The notes: generated from the sequence alone by a model not told the origin. A stretch of DNA of 33,859 bases from Rubellimicrobium sp. (GCA_019454835.1 JACFNP010000022.1:15967-49825), one strand, 5' to 3'. Counted from the first letter of the stretch, positions 18,571 to 26,845 are shown. Numbers and translations: made by a program.

Positions 18571-18737
18571 CGCAATTCCGCCGCCGCGAGGATGGCGCCC
18601 GCACCCTCGCGCGGCGCGGCGACCGCCGCGCCCTGAAACGCCGCCGCAGGCGGGCATCAGGGGGATTTGCGCCGTCCGAGGGTCATTCCCGGCGCGGCGG
18701 AAGGGTGACCGACTTCGGGACCCTGAAAAGTTGCCTC

Positions 18738-18774
18738 GGGGCCGCTTGACGGCCCCGCCGGTTCTGTCTATCTG
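18738..18774 (+). promoter_or_regulatory. tRNA-Asp promoter with overlapping inverted repeat
   Basis: TTGACG (18746-18751), 17 bases, TATCTG (18769-18774): the -35 with the best match to consensus in the window, predicting a start near 18781. A perfect 7-bp inverted repeat, GGGGCCG-CTTGA-CGGCCCC (18738-18756), covers the -35. It could be the end hairpin of the upstream gene or an operator; there is no T tract. Confidence 0.6.
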
Positions 18775-18806
18775 CCCCCAACCGGCCACGGCTGGTGAAG
18801 AAAAGC

Positions 18807-18883
18807 GCGGTTGTAGCTCAGTTGGTTAGAGTGCCGGCCTGTCACGCCGGAGGTCGCGGGTTCGAGCCCCGTCAACCGCGCCA
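18807..18883 (+). tRNA. tRNA-Asp (GTC)
   Basis: A complete 77-base tRNA with CCA encoded. Acceptor stem GCGGTTG pairs with CAACCGC, the D loop is GCTCAGTTGGTTAGAGT, and the anticodon arm CCGGC-CTGTCAC-GCCGG has GTC at 18841-18843. The T arm is GCGGG-TTCGAGC-CCCGT, followed by discriminator G. All arms pair well. Confidence 0.98.
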
Positions 18884-19150
18884 CTTTCTCCCCTTGCACT
18901 GCGCAGGCTGCGGTCTGCGGCTTTCGTCACCACGGGCAGGGCGCGCCGCTGTGGCGGGGCAGGCGCCCGTGCCGCATGGTCGCGCCTGCCGGGGTGACCG
19001 GGCGAACGGCAACTCCCGTCATTGCGAGGCGCAAGCCGAAGCAACCCCGACCGCTCGCACACGACATCGGGGTTGCCGCGTCGCCTTCGGCTCCTCGCAA
19101 TGACGGGATGTGCCGTTCGCCCGATTGCCCTGTCGCGCCTGCACGGCAGG
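18884..19150. other. Gap between tRNA-Asp and the yajC promoter
   Basis: Apart from the palindromic repeat at 19017-19105 I see no gene or RNA here. No obvious T-tract terminator follows the tRNA. Confidence 0.5.
19017..19105 (-). repeat. Type A palindromic repeat upstream of yajC
   Basis: Intact CGTCATTGCGAG/CTCGCAATGACG ends, arms GAAGCAACCCCGA and TCGGGGTTGC, centre CCGCTCGCACACGACA. It is reversed relative to the flanking plus-strand genes, unlike most copies here. Confidence 0.88.
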
Positions 19151-19179
19151 TTGCCAAAGCGGGGGGGCGGTTCTACAAG
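19151..19179 (+). promoter_or_regulatory. Predicted yajC-secDF promoter
   Basis: TTGCCA (19151-19156), 17 bases including a G7 run, TACAAG (19174-19179), predicting a start near 19186, about 47 bases before the yajC start. Confidence 0.5.
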
Positions 19180-19232
19180 GCGGCGATTTTCGCCGGGCGA
19201 GCCGGTCCCAGACGAGAGAGACCACCAGACTC

Positions 19233-19514
19233 ATGGACATCATCCAGCTCTTCCCGCTGATCGCCATCTTCGCGATCATGTATTTCCTCCTCATCCGTCC
19301 CCAGCAGAAGAAGCAGCGCGAACACCAGGCGATGCTGAACACGCTGCGTCGTGGCGACCAGGTGGTCACCGGCGGCGGCGTCATCGGCAAGGTGACGAAG
19401 GTGAAGGAAGGCGAGAGCGAGATCGAGGTCGAGATCGCCACCGGCGTCACCGTCCGCGTGGTGCGCGGCACGATCACCAACGTGCTGAACAAGACCGAAC
19501 CCGCCAAGGCCTAA
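19233..19514 (+). CDS. yajC: Preprotein translocase subunit YajC
   Basis: A small single-span inner-membrane protein that joins SecD-SecF in the accessory complex of the Sec translocon. The 93-residue product has a membrane span at about residues 5-21 (LFPLIAIFAIMYFLLI), followed by the invariant RPQQKKQREHQAML and a cytoplasmic beta-rich domain (GDQVVTGGGVIGKV). ATG 19233 is preceded by a purine-rich GAGAGAG. The open frame upstream is not expected to be translated. It leads yajC-secD-secF with four bases to secD. Confidence 0.96.
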   Translation: MDIIQLFPLIAIFAIMYFLLIRPQQKKQREHQAMLNTLRRGDQVVTGGGVIGKVTKVKEGESEIEVEIATGVTVRVVRGTITNVLNKTEPAKA

Positions 19515-19518
19515 CATC

Positions 19519-21183
19519 ATGCTCCTTCCGCTCTGGCAGCGCGTCACGATCTGGCTGGTCTGCCTCGCCGGGCTGATCGTTGCCGCGCCCAACGCCTTCT
19601 ATCAGCGTGTCGAGACCGCCAACGACGCCCGTGCCGAGATTGCCAGGGGCATCACCGGCGACGACATCCGCGCCGATGCGGCCCTGTGGCCGACGTGGCT
19701 GCCGCATGGTCTCGTGAACCTCGGCCTCGACTTGCGGGGCGGGGCGCATCTTCTGGCCGAGGTGCAGGTTGCCGACGTGTACGAACAGCGGATGGAGGGC
19801 CTCTGGCCCGAGGTCCGCGACGCGCTGGTCGCCGACCGCGATTCCGTCGGCCCGATCCAGCGCGAGGAGGACGGGCCGAAGGACGAATTGCGGGTGCGCG
19901 TCGCGCGCGCCGACGGGGTCGCGCGGGCGCTCGACATCGTGCGCGGGCTGGCGCAGCCGGTGGCCTCGCTTACGGCGGTGGGGGCGAAGGATCTCGATGT
20001 CCGCGCCGACAACCAGACGATCATCGTCACCCTGTCCGAGGCCGAACGCGCCGCCTCCGACGACCGCACCGTGAACCAGGCGCTGGAAATCGTCCGCCGC
20101 CGCATCGACGAGGCGGGCACCCGCGAGCCCAACATCGTGCGCGAGGGCGCCGACCGCATCCTCATCCAGGTGCCGGGCGTGGGCTCCGCCGAGGAAGTCA
20201 TCGGCCTCATCGGCCAGACCGCGCAACTGACCTTTCATTCGGTGGTCGGTCGCACGACCAATCCCAATGACCCGCCGGGGCCGGGCAACATCATCCTGCC
20301 GTCGCAGGACGAGGGCGGCGTCTATTACGTCGTCGAACGCACCCCGGTCGTGGGTGGTGACGATCTGGTCGATGCGCAGCCGACCTTCGACCAGAACGGC
20401 CGCCCGGCGGTCAGCTTCCGCTTCAACCCGCACGGGGCGCGCATCTTCGGCGAATATACCGCCAACAACATCGGCTCGCCCTTCGCCATCGTTCTCGACG
20501 ACAAGGTGGTGTCGGCGCCGGTCATCAATTCGGCCATCCCCGGCGGCTCGGGCATCATCACCGGCAGCTTCAGCATCGAGGAATCGACCCAGCTTTCCAT
20601 CGTGCTGCGCGCGGGCGCGCTGCCCGCCGAGCTGACCTTCATCGAGCAGCGGACCATCGGCCCCGAACTGGGCCAGGACAGCATCGACGCGGGCAAGCTG
20701 GCGGGGATCATCGGCTTTGCCGGGGTGGTCGTCTACATGGTGCTGTCCTACGGGTTGGTCTTCGGCATGATCGCCAACATCGCGCTGGGACTGAACGTCG
20801 TGCTGCTGATCGCGCTGATGTCGATGATCGGCGGGACGCTGACGCTGCCCGGCATCGCGGGGATCGTGCTGACGATGGGGATGGCGGTTGACGCCAACGT
20901 GCTCATCTACGAACGCGCGCGCGAGAAATTGCTGGCGAAACACCCGCCCAACCGGGCGATGTCGCTGGGCTACGACCTGGCCTCGTCGGCGATCTGGGAC
21001 GCGAACATCACCACGCTGATCTCGGCGGGGATCATGTTCTCGCTGGGGTCCGGCCCGATCCGGGGTTTCGCGGTAACGCTGGGCATCGGCATCTTCACCA
21101 CCGTCTTCACCGCCGTGTTCGTCTCGCGGGTGATGACGGCGGCGTGGATGAACTGGCGCAAGCCGCAATCCATCGTGCTCTGA
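19519..21183 (+). CDS. secD: Protein translocase subunit SecD
   Basis: An inner-membrane RND-type protein that uses the proton gradient to pull exported proteins to the periplasmic side. The 554-residue product has an N-terminal span (about 9-26), the GLDLRGGAHLLAEV motif, a large periplasmic domain with two P1-like halves (RRRIDEAGTREPNIVREG; IQVPGVGSAEEVIGLIG), then five C-terminal spans starting at about residue 395, with AGIVLTMGMAVDANVLIYERAREKL carrying the conserved Asp-Ala-Asn core. The start follows yajC by four bases. Length is typical for alphaproteobacteria. Confidence 0.97.
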   Translation: MLLPLWQRVTIWLVCLAGLIVAAPNAFYQRVETANDARAEIARGITGDDIRADAALWPTWLPHGLVNLGLDLRGGAHLLAEVQVADVYEQRMEGLWPEVRDALVADRDSVGPIQREEDGPKDELRVRVARADGVARALDIVRGLAQPVASLTAVGAKDLDVRADNQTIIVTLSEAERAASDDRTVNQALEIVRRRIDEAGTREPNIVREGADRILIQVPGVGSAEEVIGLIGQTAQLTFHSVVGRTTNPNDPPGPGNIILPSQDEGGVYYVVERTPVVGGDDLVDAQPTFDQNGRPAVSFRFNPHGARIFGEYTANNIGSPFAIVLDDKVVSAPVINSAIPGGSGIITGSFSIEESTQLSIVLRAGALPAELTFIEQRTIGPELGQDSIDAGKLAGIIGFAGVVVYMVLSYGLVFGMIANIALGLNVVLLIALMSMIGGTLTLPGIAGIVLTMGMAVDANVLIYERAREKLLAKHPPNRAMSLGYDLASSAIWDANITTLISAGIMFSLGSGPIRGFAVTLGIGIFTTVFTAVFVSRVMTAAWMNWRKPQSIVL

Positions 21184-21193
21184 GGGGGGCGAC

Positions 21194-22177
21194 ATGGCAT
21201 TCCGTCTGAAACTCGTCCCCACGGTCACGCGGATCAACTTCTTCCGGGGCTGGCAGTTCACCGCCGCCTTCTCGATCATCATCACCATCGTGGCGCTGGC
21301 CTCGGTCGCGGTGCAGGGCTTCAACCTCGGCATCGACTTTTCGGGCGGCACCTCGATCCGCGCCGAATCGACCGCGCCGCCCGACCTGCCCGCCCTGCGC
21401 GCCGTGCTCGAGGGGCGCCATCTGACCGACGTGACGCTGACCGAGGTGTTCGACCCGAATTTCCGCGCCGACCAGCATGTCGTGCAGATCCGCGCCTCGA
21501 AAGGCGGCGAGGATCCCGGCCTGTCGCCGTCCGAGATCAGCGACCTGCAGCGCGCCCTGCAGGACGTGGACCCGCAGCTCAGCTTCACCCAGACCGATTC
21601 GGTCAGCGGCAAGGTTTCAGGCGAATTGTTCTGGACCGCCTTCCTGTCGCTGGTGGCGGCATCGGCGGGCATCCTGCTTTACCTGTGGATGCGGTTTGAA
21701 TGGCAGTTCGCGGTCGGCGCGGTGCTGTCGCTGGTCCATGACGCGGTTCTGGTGCTGGGGGTCTGGTCGATCTTCCAGTTGAAGTTCGACCTCACGACCG
21801 TGGCCGCGATCCTGACCATCATCGGCTATTCGGTGAACGATACCGTCGTCATCTTCGACCGGGTGCGCGAGAACCTGATGAAGTTCAAGCAGATGTCGTT
21901 TTTCGACCTGCTGAACCTGACCATCAACGAGACCCTGTCGCGCACGGTGATGACCTCGACCACGACGCTGCTGGCGCTGCTGGCGCTGCTGATCTGGGGC
22001 GGCGACGTGATCCGGGGCTTCGTGCTGGCAATGATCATCGGCGTGACCACCGGGGTCTATTCGACGGTCTACGTGGCGACGATCATCGTGCTGAAGCTCG
22101 GCATCAACCGCGACAAGCCCGAAAAGAAGGACCGCGGCGAAAGCAGGCACGACCCCTATGCGCATGTGGGACACTGA
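21194..22177 (+). CDS. secF: Protein translocase subunit SecF
   Basis: Partner of SecD. The 327-residue product has the first span at about 18-40, GIDFSGGTSIRAE, a periplasmic domain, and a C-terminal five-span block with TIIGYSVNDTVVIFDRVRENL, ETLSRTVMTSTTTLLALLAL and FVLAMIIGVTTGVYSTVYVA. GAGGGGGGCGAC just upstream of the ATG is a strong ribosome site. It is followed after three bases by the Mth938-like gene, suggesting one transcript from yajC into the ccm genes. Confidence 0.97.
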   Translation: MAFRLKLVPTVTRINFFRGWQFTAAFSIIITIVALASVAVQGFNLGIDFSGGTSIRAESTAPPDLPALRAVLEGRHLTDVTLTEVFDPNFRADQHVVQIRASKGGEDPGLSPSEISDLQRALQDVDPQLSFTQTDSVSGKVSGELFWTAFLSLVAASAGILLYLWMRFEWQFAVGAVLSLVHDAVLVLGVWSIFQLKFDLTTVAAILTIIGYSVNDTVVIFDRVRENLMKFKQMSFFDLLNLTINETLSRTVMTSTTTLLALLALLIWGGDVIRGFVLAMIIGVTTGVYSTVYVATIIVLKLGINRDKPEKKDRGESRHDPYAHVGH

Positions 22178-22180
22178 CCC

Positions 22181-22534
22181 GTGCAGATGCACGAGGTCAG
22201 CCCCGAAGGCCATGTGACCGTCGAAGGCTACGGGCCGGGGTTCTTCCGCGTCGGCGGCCAGGTGCATCGCGGCGCGGTGCTGGTCGCACCCGGCGGGGTC
22301 GGCGGCTGGGGCGGGCCGGAGGATGTGGCGCCGCTGGTGGCGCTGGCGGGGGCGGTCGACGTGCTCATCATCGGCACCGGCCCCGACCTCGTGCCGCTGC
22401 CGCCCGTAACCGTGGCGGCGCTTGACGAGGCCGGGATCGCGTTCGAGGCGATGGCCACGCCGCCCGCCGCGCGCAGCCATGTCGTTCTTCTGGACGAGGG
22501 GCGCCGCGTCGCGCTGGCCCTCCTGCCGGTTTGA
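22181..22534 (+). CDS. Mth938-like domain protein (DUF498 family)
   Basis: A 117-residue protein of the Mth938/NDUFAF3-like family, with IEGYGPGFFRVGG-type opening, GAVLVAPGGVGGW, VDVLIIGTGPDLVPLP, and FEAMATPPAARSHVVLLDEGRRVALALLPV. The eukaryotic relative NDUFAF3 assists complex I assembly, but the bacterial role is not established and the secDF neighbourhood does not settle it. GTG 22181 and ATG 22187 are both possible starts. It lies between secF and ccmA with very short gaps, so it is probably co-transcribed with both. Confidence 0.85.
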   Translation: MQMHEVSPEGHVTVEGYGPGFFRVGGQVHRGAVLVAPGGVGGWGGPEDVAPLVALAGAVDVLIIGTGPDLVPLPPVTVAALDEAGIAFEAMATPPAARSHVVLLDEGRRVALALLPV

Positions 22535-22538
22535 CCCG

Positions 22539-23159
22539 GTGGCGGCGGTCGTTGTCCGCGACCTGAGCGTGGCCCGTGGCGGCGTGGTGCTGCTGCACGG
22601 GCTGGCCTTCACGGTGGAACCCGGCGCCGCGCTGGTGCTGCGCGGCCCGAACGGGATCGGCAAGACCTCGCTGCTGCGCACGCTGGCCGGGTTGCAACCG
22701 CCAGTCGCGGGGCGGGTGACGGGCGCGGGCGAGGATGCCGCCTATGCGGGCCATGCCGACGGCGTGAAGGCGCAACTGACCGTGGCCGAGAATCTGGCGT
22801 TCTGGGCCGGTGTCCATGGCCGCGCCCTTGATGACGCGGTGTTTCGCCGCTTCGACCTTGCGGCGCTGCGCGAGCGGCTGGCGGGAACCCTGTCGGCCGG
22901 GCAAAGGCGGCGGCTTGGCCTTGCGCGGCTTGCCGTCACCGGGCGGCCGGTGCTGCTGCTGGATGAACCCACGGTGTCGCTGGATGCGGCCTCGGTCGCG
23001 GGTTTCGCCCGCTGGTTGCAGGATGCGCATCTCGCGCAGGGCGGCAGCGCGGTCATTGCCACGCATATCGACCTCGGGCTTCATGCGCCGGTGCTGGACC
23101 TCGCCCCGTTTCGCGCCCCCGCCGATGCGCCGGGCAGCGCGCACGAGGCGTTCCTGTGA
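22539..23159 (+). CDS. ccmA: Heme exporter ATP-binding protein CcmA
   Basis: The ABC ATPase of the CcmABCD complex, which releases holo-CcmE from CcmC in System I cytochrome c maturation. The 206-residue product has Walker A GPNGIGKTS (36-44), signature LSAGQRRRLGLARL (from 118), Walker B VLLLDEPTVSLD and the switch His in ATHIDLG. The start is taken as GTG 22539, five bases after the preceding stop and where the family homology begins; no better start exists downstream. It overlaps ccmB by four bases. Confidence 0.94.
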   Translation: MAAVVVRDLSVARGGVVLLHGLAFTVEPGAALVLRGPNGIGKTSLLRTLAGLQPPVAGRVTGAGEDAAYAGHADGVKAQLTVAENLAFWAGVHGRALDDAVFRRFDLAALRERLAGTLSAGQRRRLGLARLAVTGRPVLLLDEPTVSLDAASVAGFARWLQDAHLAQGGSAVIATHIDLGLHAPVLDLAPFRAPADAPGSAHEAFL

Positions 23160-23812
23160 GGGCGCTGGTGCTGCGCGACCTGCGCCTTGCGCTGCGCGCG
23201 GGCGGCGGGTTCGGCCTCGGCCTTGCCTTCCTGCTCATCATCGTGACGCTGGTGCCCTTCGGCATCGGCCCCGACCGGGCGCTGCTGGGGGCGGTAGCGC
23301 CGGGCATCCTCTGGGTGGGCGCGCTGCTGGCGGTGCTGCTGTCGCTCGACCGTATCTTCGCGCTGGATCACGAGGACGGCTCGCTGCCGCTGCTGGTCAC
23401 CTCGCCGCTGCCGGGCGAAGGCATCGCGCTGGCCAAGGCCGCCGCACACTGGCTGACCACCGGCCTGCCGATCACATTGGCCGCGCCGGTGCTGGGGCTG
23501 CTGCTGGACCTTGCCGCCCCCGCGCGGCTGTGGCTGCTGCTGGCGCTGGCGCTGGGCACGCCCGCGCTGTCGATGATCGGCACCTTCGGCGCGGCGGTGA
23601 CGCTGGGGGTGCGGCGCGGCGGGCTGCTGCTGTCGCTGCTGGTGCTGCCGCTCTACATGCCGGTGCTGATCTACGGCGCGGAACTGGCGCGACGTGGTGC
23701 CGCGGGCGAGGCGGTGACGACGCCGCTGCTGATGCTGGCCGGGATCACGCTTGCCACGCTTGCCCTGCTGCCCTTTGCCACCGCACTTGTGCTGCGGGTC
23801 AATCTGCGGTGA
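23156..23812 (+). CDS. ccmB: Heme exporter membrane protein CcmB
   Basis: The membrane permease of the CcmABCD complex. The 218-residue product has about six hydrophobic spans and the family's opening block RALVLRDLRLALRAGG, then LDRIFALDHEDGSLPLLVTSPLP, AKAAAHWLTTGLPI and LSLLVLPLYMPVLIYGAELARRG. The GTG start overlaps the ccmA stop (GTGA). A gap of 43 bases to ccmC holds a second promoter candidate. Confidence 0.95.
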   Translation: MRALVLRDLRLALRAGGGFGLGLAFLLIIVTLVPFGIGPDRALLGAVAPGILWVGALLAVLLSLDRIFALDHEDGSLPLLVTSPLPGEGIALAKAAAHWLTTGLPITLAAPVLGLLLDLAAPARLWLLLALALGTPALSMIGTFGAAVTLGVRRGGLLLSLLVLPLYMPVLIYGAELARRGAAGEAVTTPLLMLAGITLATLALLPFATALVLRVNLR

Positions 23813-23819
23813 GGCACCA

Positions 23820-23848
23820 TTGCCGCCACCGGCAACTGCGGGATAGAT
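23820..23848 (+). promoter_or_regulatory. Internal promoter candidate at ccmC
   Basis: TTGCCG (23820-23825), 17 bases, ATAGAT (23843-23848). The expected start of transcription, 23854-23856, falls on the ccmC ATG at 23856, so a leaderless mRNA is possible. No ribosome-binding sequence is visible before this ATG. Confidence 0.45.
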
Positions 23849-23855
23849 AGCGGCC

Positions 23856-24596
23856 ATGTCGATCTGGGAATATGCCAACCCCAAGAAGTTCATCACGACC
23901 TTCGGGCCGTGGGTCATGCCGCTCATGGTGGTGGCCGGGGTATTGCTGGTGGTCGGGCTGGGCTGGGGCTTCTTCCTCACGCCCGAGGCGCAGAATTTCG
24001 GCTCGACCGTGAAGATCATCTACATTCACGTCCCCTCGGCCTTCGTCGCCATCAACGCCTGGATCATGATGCTGGTGACCTCGCTGGTCTGGCTGATCCG
24101 CCGCCACCATGTCAGCGCGCTGGCCGCCCGCGCCGCCGCGCCCGTCGGGCTGGTGATGACGGTGATCGCGCTGGTCACCGGCGCGATCTGGGGGCAGCCG
24201 ATGTGGGGCACCTGGTGGGCATGGGAGCCGCGCCTGACCTCGTTCCTGATCCTGTTCCTGTTCTATCTGGGCTATATCGCGCTCTGGAGCGCCGTCCCGG
24301 AACCCGAGACCGCCGCCGACCTGACTTCGGCGGTCTGCATCGTCGGCTCGGTCTTTGCGGTCCTGTCGCGTTATGCGGTGCTGTTCTGGGCGCAGGGGCT
24401 GCATCAGGGCGCGTCGCTGTCGGTGGACCGGGCCGAACATGTCGCCGATGTCTACTGGCTGCCGCTCATGGTCAGCATGGCCGGATTCGTGGCGCTGTTC
24501 GTGGCGCTGGTGCTGATGCGCACGATCACCGAAATCCGCGCCCGCCGCATCACCGCGCTGATGGCGCGCGCCGAACGGGCCGAGGCGGTGGCGTGA
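23856..24596 (+). CDS. ccmC: Heme export/ligation protein CcmC
   Basis: The membrane protein that loads heme onto CcmE. The 246-residue product has six spans and the two external histidines expected to ligand heme (His58 in YIHVPSA, His183 in GLHQGAS). The tryptophan-rich segment is at 117-129 and reads WGTWWAWEPRLTS. Most family members have Asp where Glu124 stands here (WxWD), a conservative but notable change. It overlaps ccmD by one base and has no obvious ribosome site, so translation may depend on a leaderless start or on coupling to ccmB. Confidence 0.95.
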   Translation: MSIWEYANPKKFITTFGPWVMPLMVVAGVLLVVGLGWGFFLTPEAQNFGSTVKIIYIHVPSAFVAINAWIMMLVTSLVWLIRRHHVSALAARAAAPVGLVMTVIALVTGAIWGQPMWGTWWAWEPRLTSFLILFLFYLGYIALWSAVPEPETAADLTSAVCIVGSVFAVLSRYAVLFWAQGLHQGASLSVDRAEHVADVYWLPLMVSMAGFVALFVALVLMRTITEIRARRITALMARAERAEAVA

Positions 24597-24742
24597 TGCC
24601 GGAGCTGGGGCAATATGCGGGCGTGGTCCTGTCCGCCTGGGGCGTGGGGCTGGGGCTGATCGTCGCCCTCGTCTGGGCCAGCATCACCCGCGCGCGCCGC
24701 GTGAAGGCGGAGCTTGAGCGCATCGAGAGGGGCGGATCGTGA
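24596..24742 (+). CDS. ccmD: Heme exporter protein CcmD
   Basis: A 48-residue single-span protein that stabilises CcmC-CcmE interaction in the CcmABCD complex. The sequence starts MPELGQYAGVVLSAWGVG, has one span at about residues 9-28, and ends in a basic and acidic helix (RARRVKAELERIERGG), matching the CcmD pattern of short outer end, membrane helix and charged cytoplasmic tail. It starts on the last base of the ccmC stop (TGATG) and overlaps ccmG by four bases. Easily missed because of its size. Confidence 0.92.
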   Translation: MPELGQYAGVVLSAWGVGLGLIVALVWASITRARRVKAELERIERGGS

Positions 24743-25281
24743 AGGGACGGCTGTTCTATCTGCTGCCGTGGCTGTTCTTCGTCATCATCATCGGCCTGGC
24801 CGCCGTGCAGATGTACAACGGGCGCGGCAACGAACTGCCCTCAACGCTGGTCGGGTTGCAGGCGCCCGGCGTGCCGGAAACCGGGCTGCCGCCGAATACC
24901 GTGCTGACCGACGCCGACCTGCGTGCGGGCGATGTTACCGTCGTGAACTTCTGGGCAAGCTGGTGCCCGCCCTGCCGCGCCGAACATCCGACGCTGACCG
25001 CGCTGGCCGAACAGGGATACCGGGTCGCGGGCATCAACTTCCGCGACCACTACGACACCGCGCAGCGCTATCTCGACAATGCGGGCAACCCGTTCTTCGC
25101 GCTGGGCTTCGATGCCTCGGGGCGCAATTCCATCGACTGGGGCGTGACCGCCCCGCCCGAGACCTTCATCGTCGACGGCACCGGCAAGGTGCTGTTCCGC
25201 TTCGTCGGCCCGCTGGTGGGCAGCGATTACGAGCAGCGCTTCCTGCCCGCGCTTGCAGCGGCCACACAGGCAGGAATCTGA
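24739..25281 (+). CDS. ccmG: Thiol:disulfide interchange protein CcmG (DsbE)
   Basis: A membrane-anchored periplasmic thioredoxin-like protein that reduces apocytochrome c or CcmH. The 180-residue product has an N-terminal anchor (about 6-24), the active site WASWCPPC (Cys76, Cys79), the acidic family loop NFRDHYDTAQRYL, and the cis-proline region GVTAPPETFIVDGTGKV. The start is GTG 24739, overlapping the ccmD stop. It ends the maturation genes here; ccmE, ccmF and ccmH are not in the window and must lie elsewhere if the pathway is complete. Confidence 0.96.
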   Translation: MKGRLFYLLPWLFFVIIIGLAAVQMYNGRGNELPSTLVGLQAPGVPETGLPPNTVLTDADLRAGDVTVVNFWASWCPPCRAEHPTLTALAEQGYRVAGINFRDHYDTAQRYLDNAGNPFFALGFDASGRNSIDWGVTAPPETFIVDGTGKVLFRFVGPLVGSDYEQRFLPALAAATQAGI

Positions 25282-25359
25282 ACGCAATTCTCCTTGGCTT
25301 TCGCCATATTATCCGGATAGCGTGCCTTCGGAATACGCGGGGGTGATGCAGGTGCGGCG

Positions 25360-26739
25360 ATGACGAGGCTGAGCTGTTTCAAGAGCTACGACATCCGTGG
25401 CCGCCTCGGCGTCGATCTCGACGAGGGCACGGCTTACCGGATCGGGCGCGGCTTTGCCCGCGCGCTGGCGCCCGGTCAGGTGGTCGTGGGCCGTGACATC
25501 CGCGAATCCTCGCCGCTGTTGCAGACCGCGCTGATCCAGGGCCTGCGCGACGAAGGCGTGGACGTGGTCGATCTCGGCCTCTGCGGCACCGAGGAGGTCT
25601 ATTTCGCCACCGCCGATTACGGCGCGGGCGGCGGGCTGATGGTTACGGCCAGCCACAACCCCGCCGACTGGAACGGCATCAAGCTGGTGGGCGAAGGCGC
25701 GCGCCCGATTTCGTGGGAAACCGGGCTTGAGGCGGTGCATGATCTGGTCGTGGCCGGTGATTTCGGCCCCGTGCATCATCCCGCCGGTGCGCTGCGGCGC
25801 GAGAACCCGCGCGACGACTATGCCGACCGGGTGGTCTCCTATCTTGACCCTGCGGGCCTGCGCCCGCTGAAGCTCGTCGTGAACGCGGGCAACGGCGTGG
25901 CAGGCCCGGCCTTCGACGCCATCGCCGAACGGCTCGAGGCGCTGGGTGTCCCCTTCACCTTTACCCGCGTGAACCACACGCCGGATTCGTCCTTCCCGAA
26001 CGGCATCCCCAACCCGCTTTTGCCGGAAAACCAGCCGCAGACTGCGGCGGCGGTGCGGGCCGCCGGTGCGGATGTCGGCGTCGCCTGGGACGGCGACTTC
26101 GACCGCTGCTTCTTCTTCGACGAAACCGGCACCTTCATCGACGGCGAATATGTCGTGGCGCTGCTGGCGCGCGCCTTCCTGGCCAAGGAACCCGGCGCGC
26201 GCATCGTCCACGACACTCGCGTCATGTGGAACCTGATCGACGTGGTGCGGGCGGGCGGCGGCGAACCCGTCGCCTCGCGCGTGGGCCACAACCACGTCAA
26301 GGCGCGGATGCGCGAGGTCGATGCGATCTACGGCGGCGAGATTTCGGCGCACCACTATTTCCGCGCCTTCATGTATTGCGATTCGGGGATGATCCCGTGG
26401 ATTCTGGTCGCCGAACTGGTCAGCCGCTCGGGGCGCAAGCTGTCGGAACTGGTGGCCGACATGCGCGCGCGCTACCCGTCCTCGGGCGAGATCAACTTCG
26501 CCCCCGCCCCCGCCGACACCGCCGCCGCCGTGGCGCGGGTCGAGGCCGCCTGCACCCCGCAGGCGCGCCACATCGACCGGCTTGACGGGGTCAGCATCGA
26601 CCTTGGCGACTGGCGGCTGAGCCTGCGCGGCTCGAACACCGAGAACCTGCTGCGCCTGAACATCGAGACCCGCGGCGACCGCGCGCTGCTGGCCACCAAG
26701 GTGGCCGAGATCAGCGCCCTGATCGGCGGGCGGGTGTGA
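25360..26739 (+). CDS. Phosphomannomutase (phosphohexomutase family)
   Basis: An alpha-D-phosphohexomutase of 459 residues, probably converting mannose-6-phosphate to mannose-1-phosphate for GDP-mannose and surface polysaccharide. Domains in order: the start CFKSYDIRGRLG, the phosphoserine loop TASHNP (Ser98), the metal-binding loop DGDFDRC (244-250), the sugar-specificity loop GGEISAHHYFR, and the phosphate-binding C-terminal LRGSNTENLLRLNIE. GEISAHH favours phosphomannomutase over phosphoglucosamine mutase, but dual phosphomannomutase/phosphoglucomutase activity is possible. The upstream gap of 78 bases has AT-rich TATTATCC but no convincing promoter. It is convergent with acnA across a repeat. 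Confidence 0.92.
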   Translation: MTRLSCFKSYDIRGRLGVDLDEGTAYRIGRGFARALAPGQVVVGRDIRESSPLLQTALIQGLRDEGVDVVDLGLCGTEEVYFATADYGAGGGLMVTASHNPADWNGIKLVGEGARPISWETGLEAVHDLVVAGDFGPVHHPAGALRRENPRDDYADRVVSYLDPAGLRPLKLVVNAGNGVAGPAFDAIAERLEALGVPFTFTRVNHTPDSSFPNGIPNPLLPENQPQTAAAVRAAGADVGVAWDGDFDRCFFFDETGTFIDGEYVVALLARAFLAKEPGARIVHDTRVMWNLIDVVRAGGGEPVASRVGHNHVKARMREVDAIYGGEISAHHYFRAFMYCDSGMIPWILVAELVSRSGRKLSELVADMRARYPSSGEINFAPAPADTAAAVARVEAACTPQARHIDRLDGVSIDLGDWRLSLRGSNTENLLRLNIETRGDRALLATKVAEISALIGGRV

Positions 26740-26756
26740 AGGATAGGGGCGGGGGG

Positions 26757-26845
26757 CATCATTGCGAGGAGGCGTCAGCCGACGAAGCAACCCCGATGTT
26801 GCGTGTGAGCGGTCGGGGTTGCTTCGCCTGCGGCTCGCAATGACG
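26757..26845 (+). repeat. Type A palindromic repeat between phosphomannomutase and acnA
   Basis: The left end is slightly changed (CATCATTGCGAG) and the right end is CTCGCAATGACG. Arms are GAAGCAACCCCGA and TCGGGGTTGCTTC, with centre TGTTGCGTGTGAGCGG. It sits in a convergent gap, where its hairpin could act on transcripts from both sides. Confidence 0.88.
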
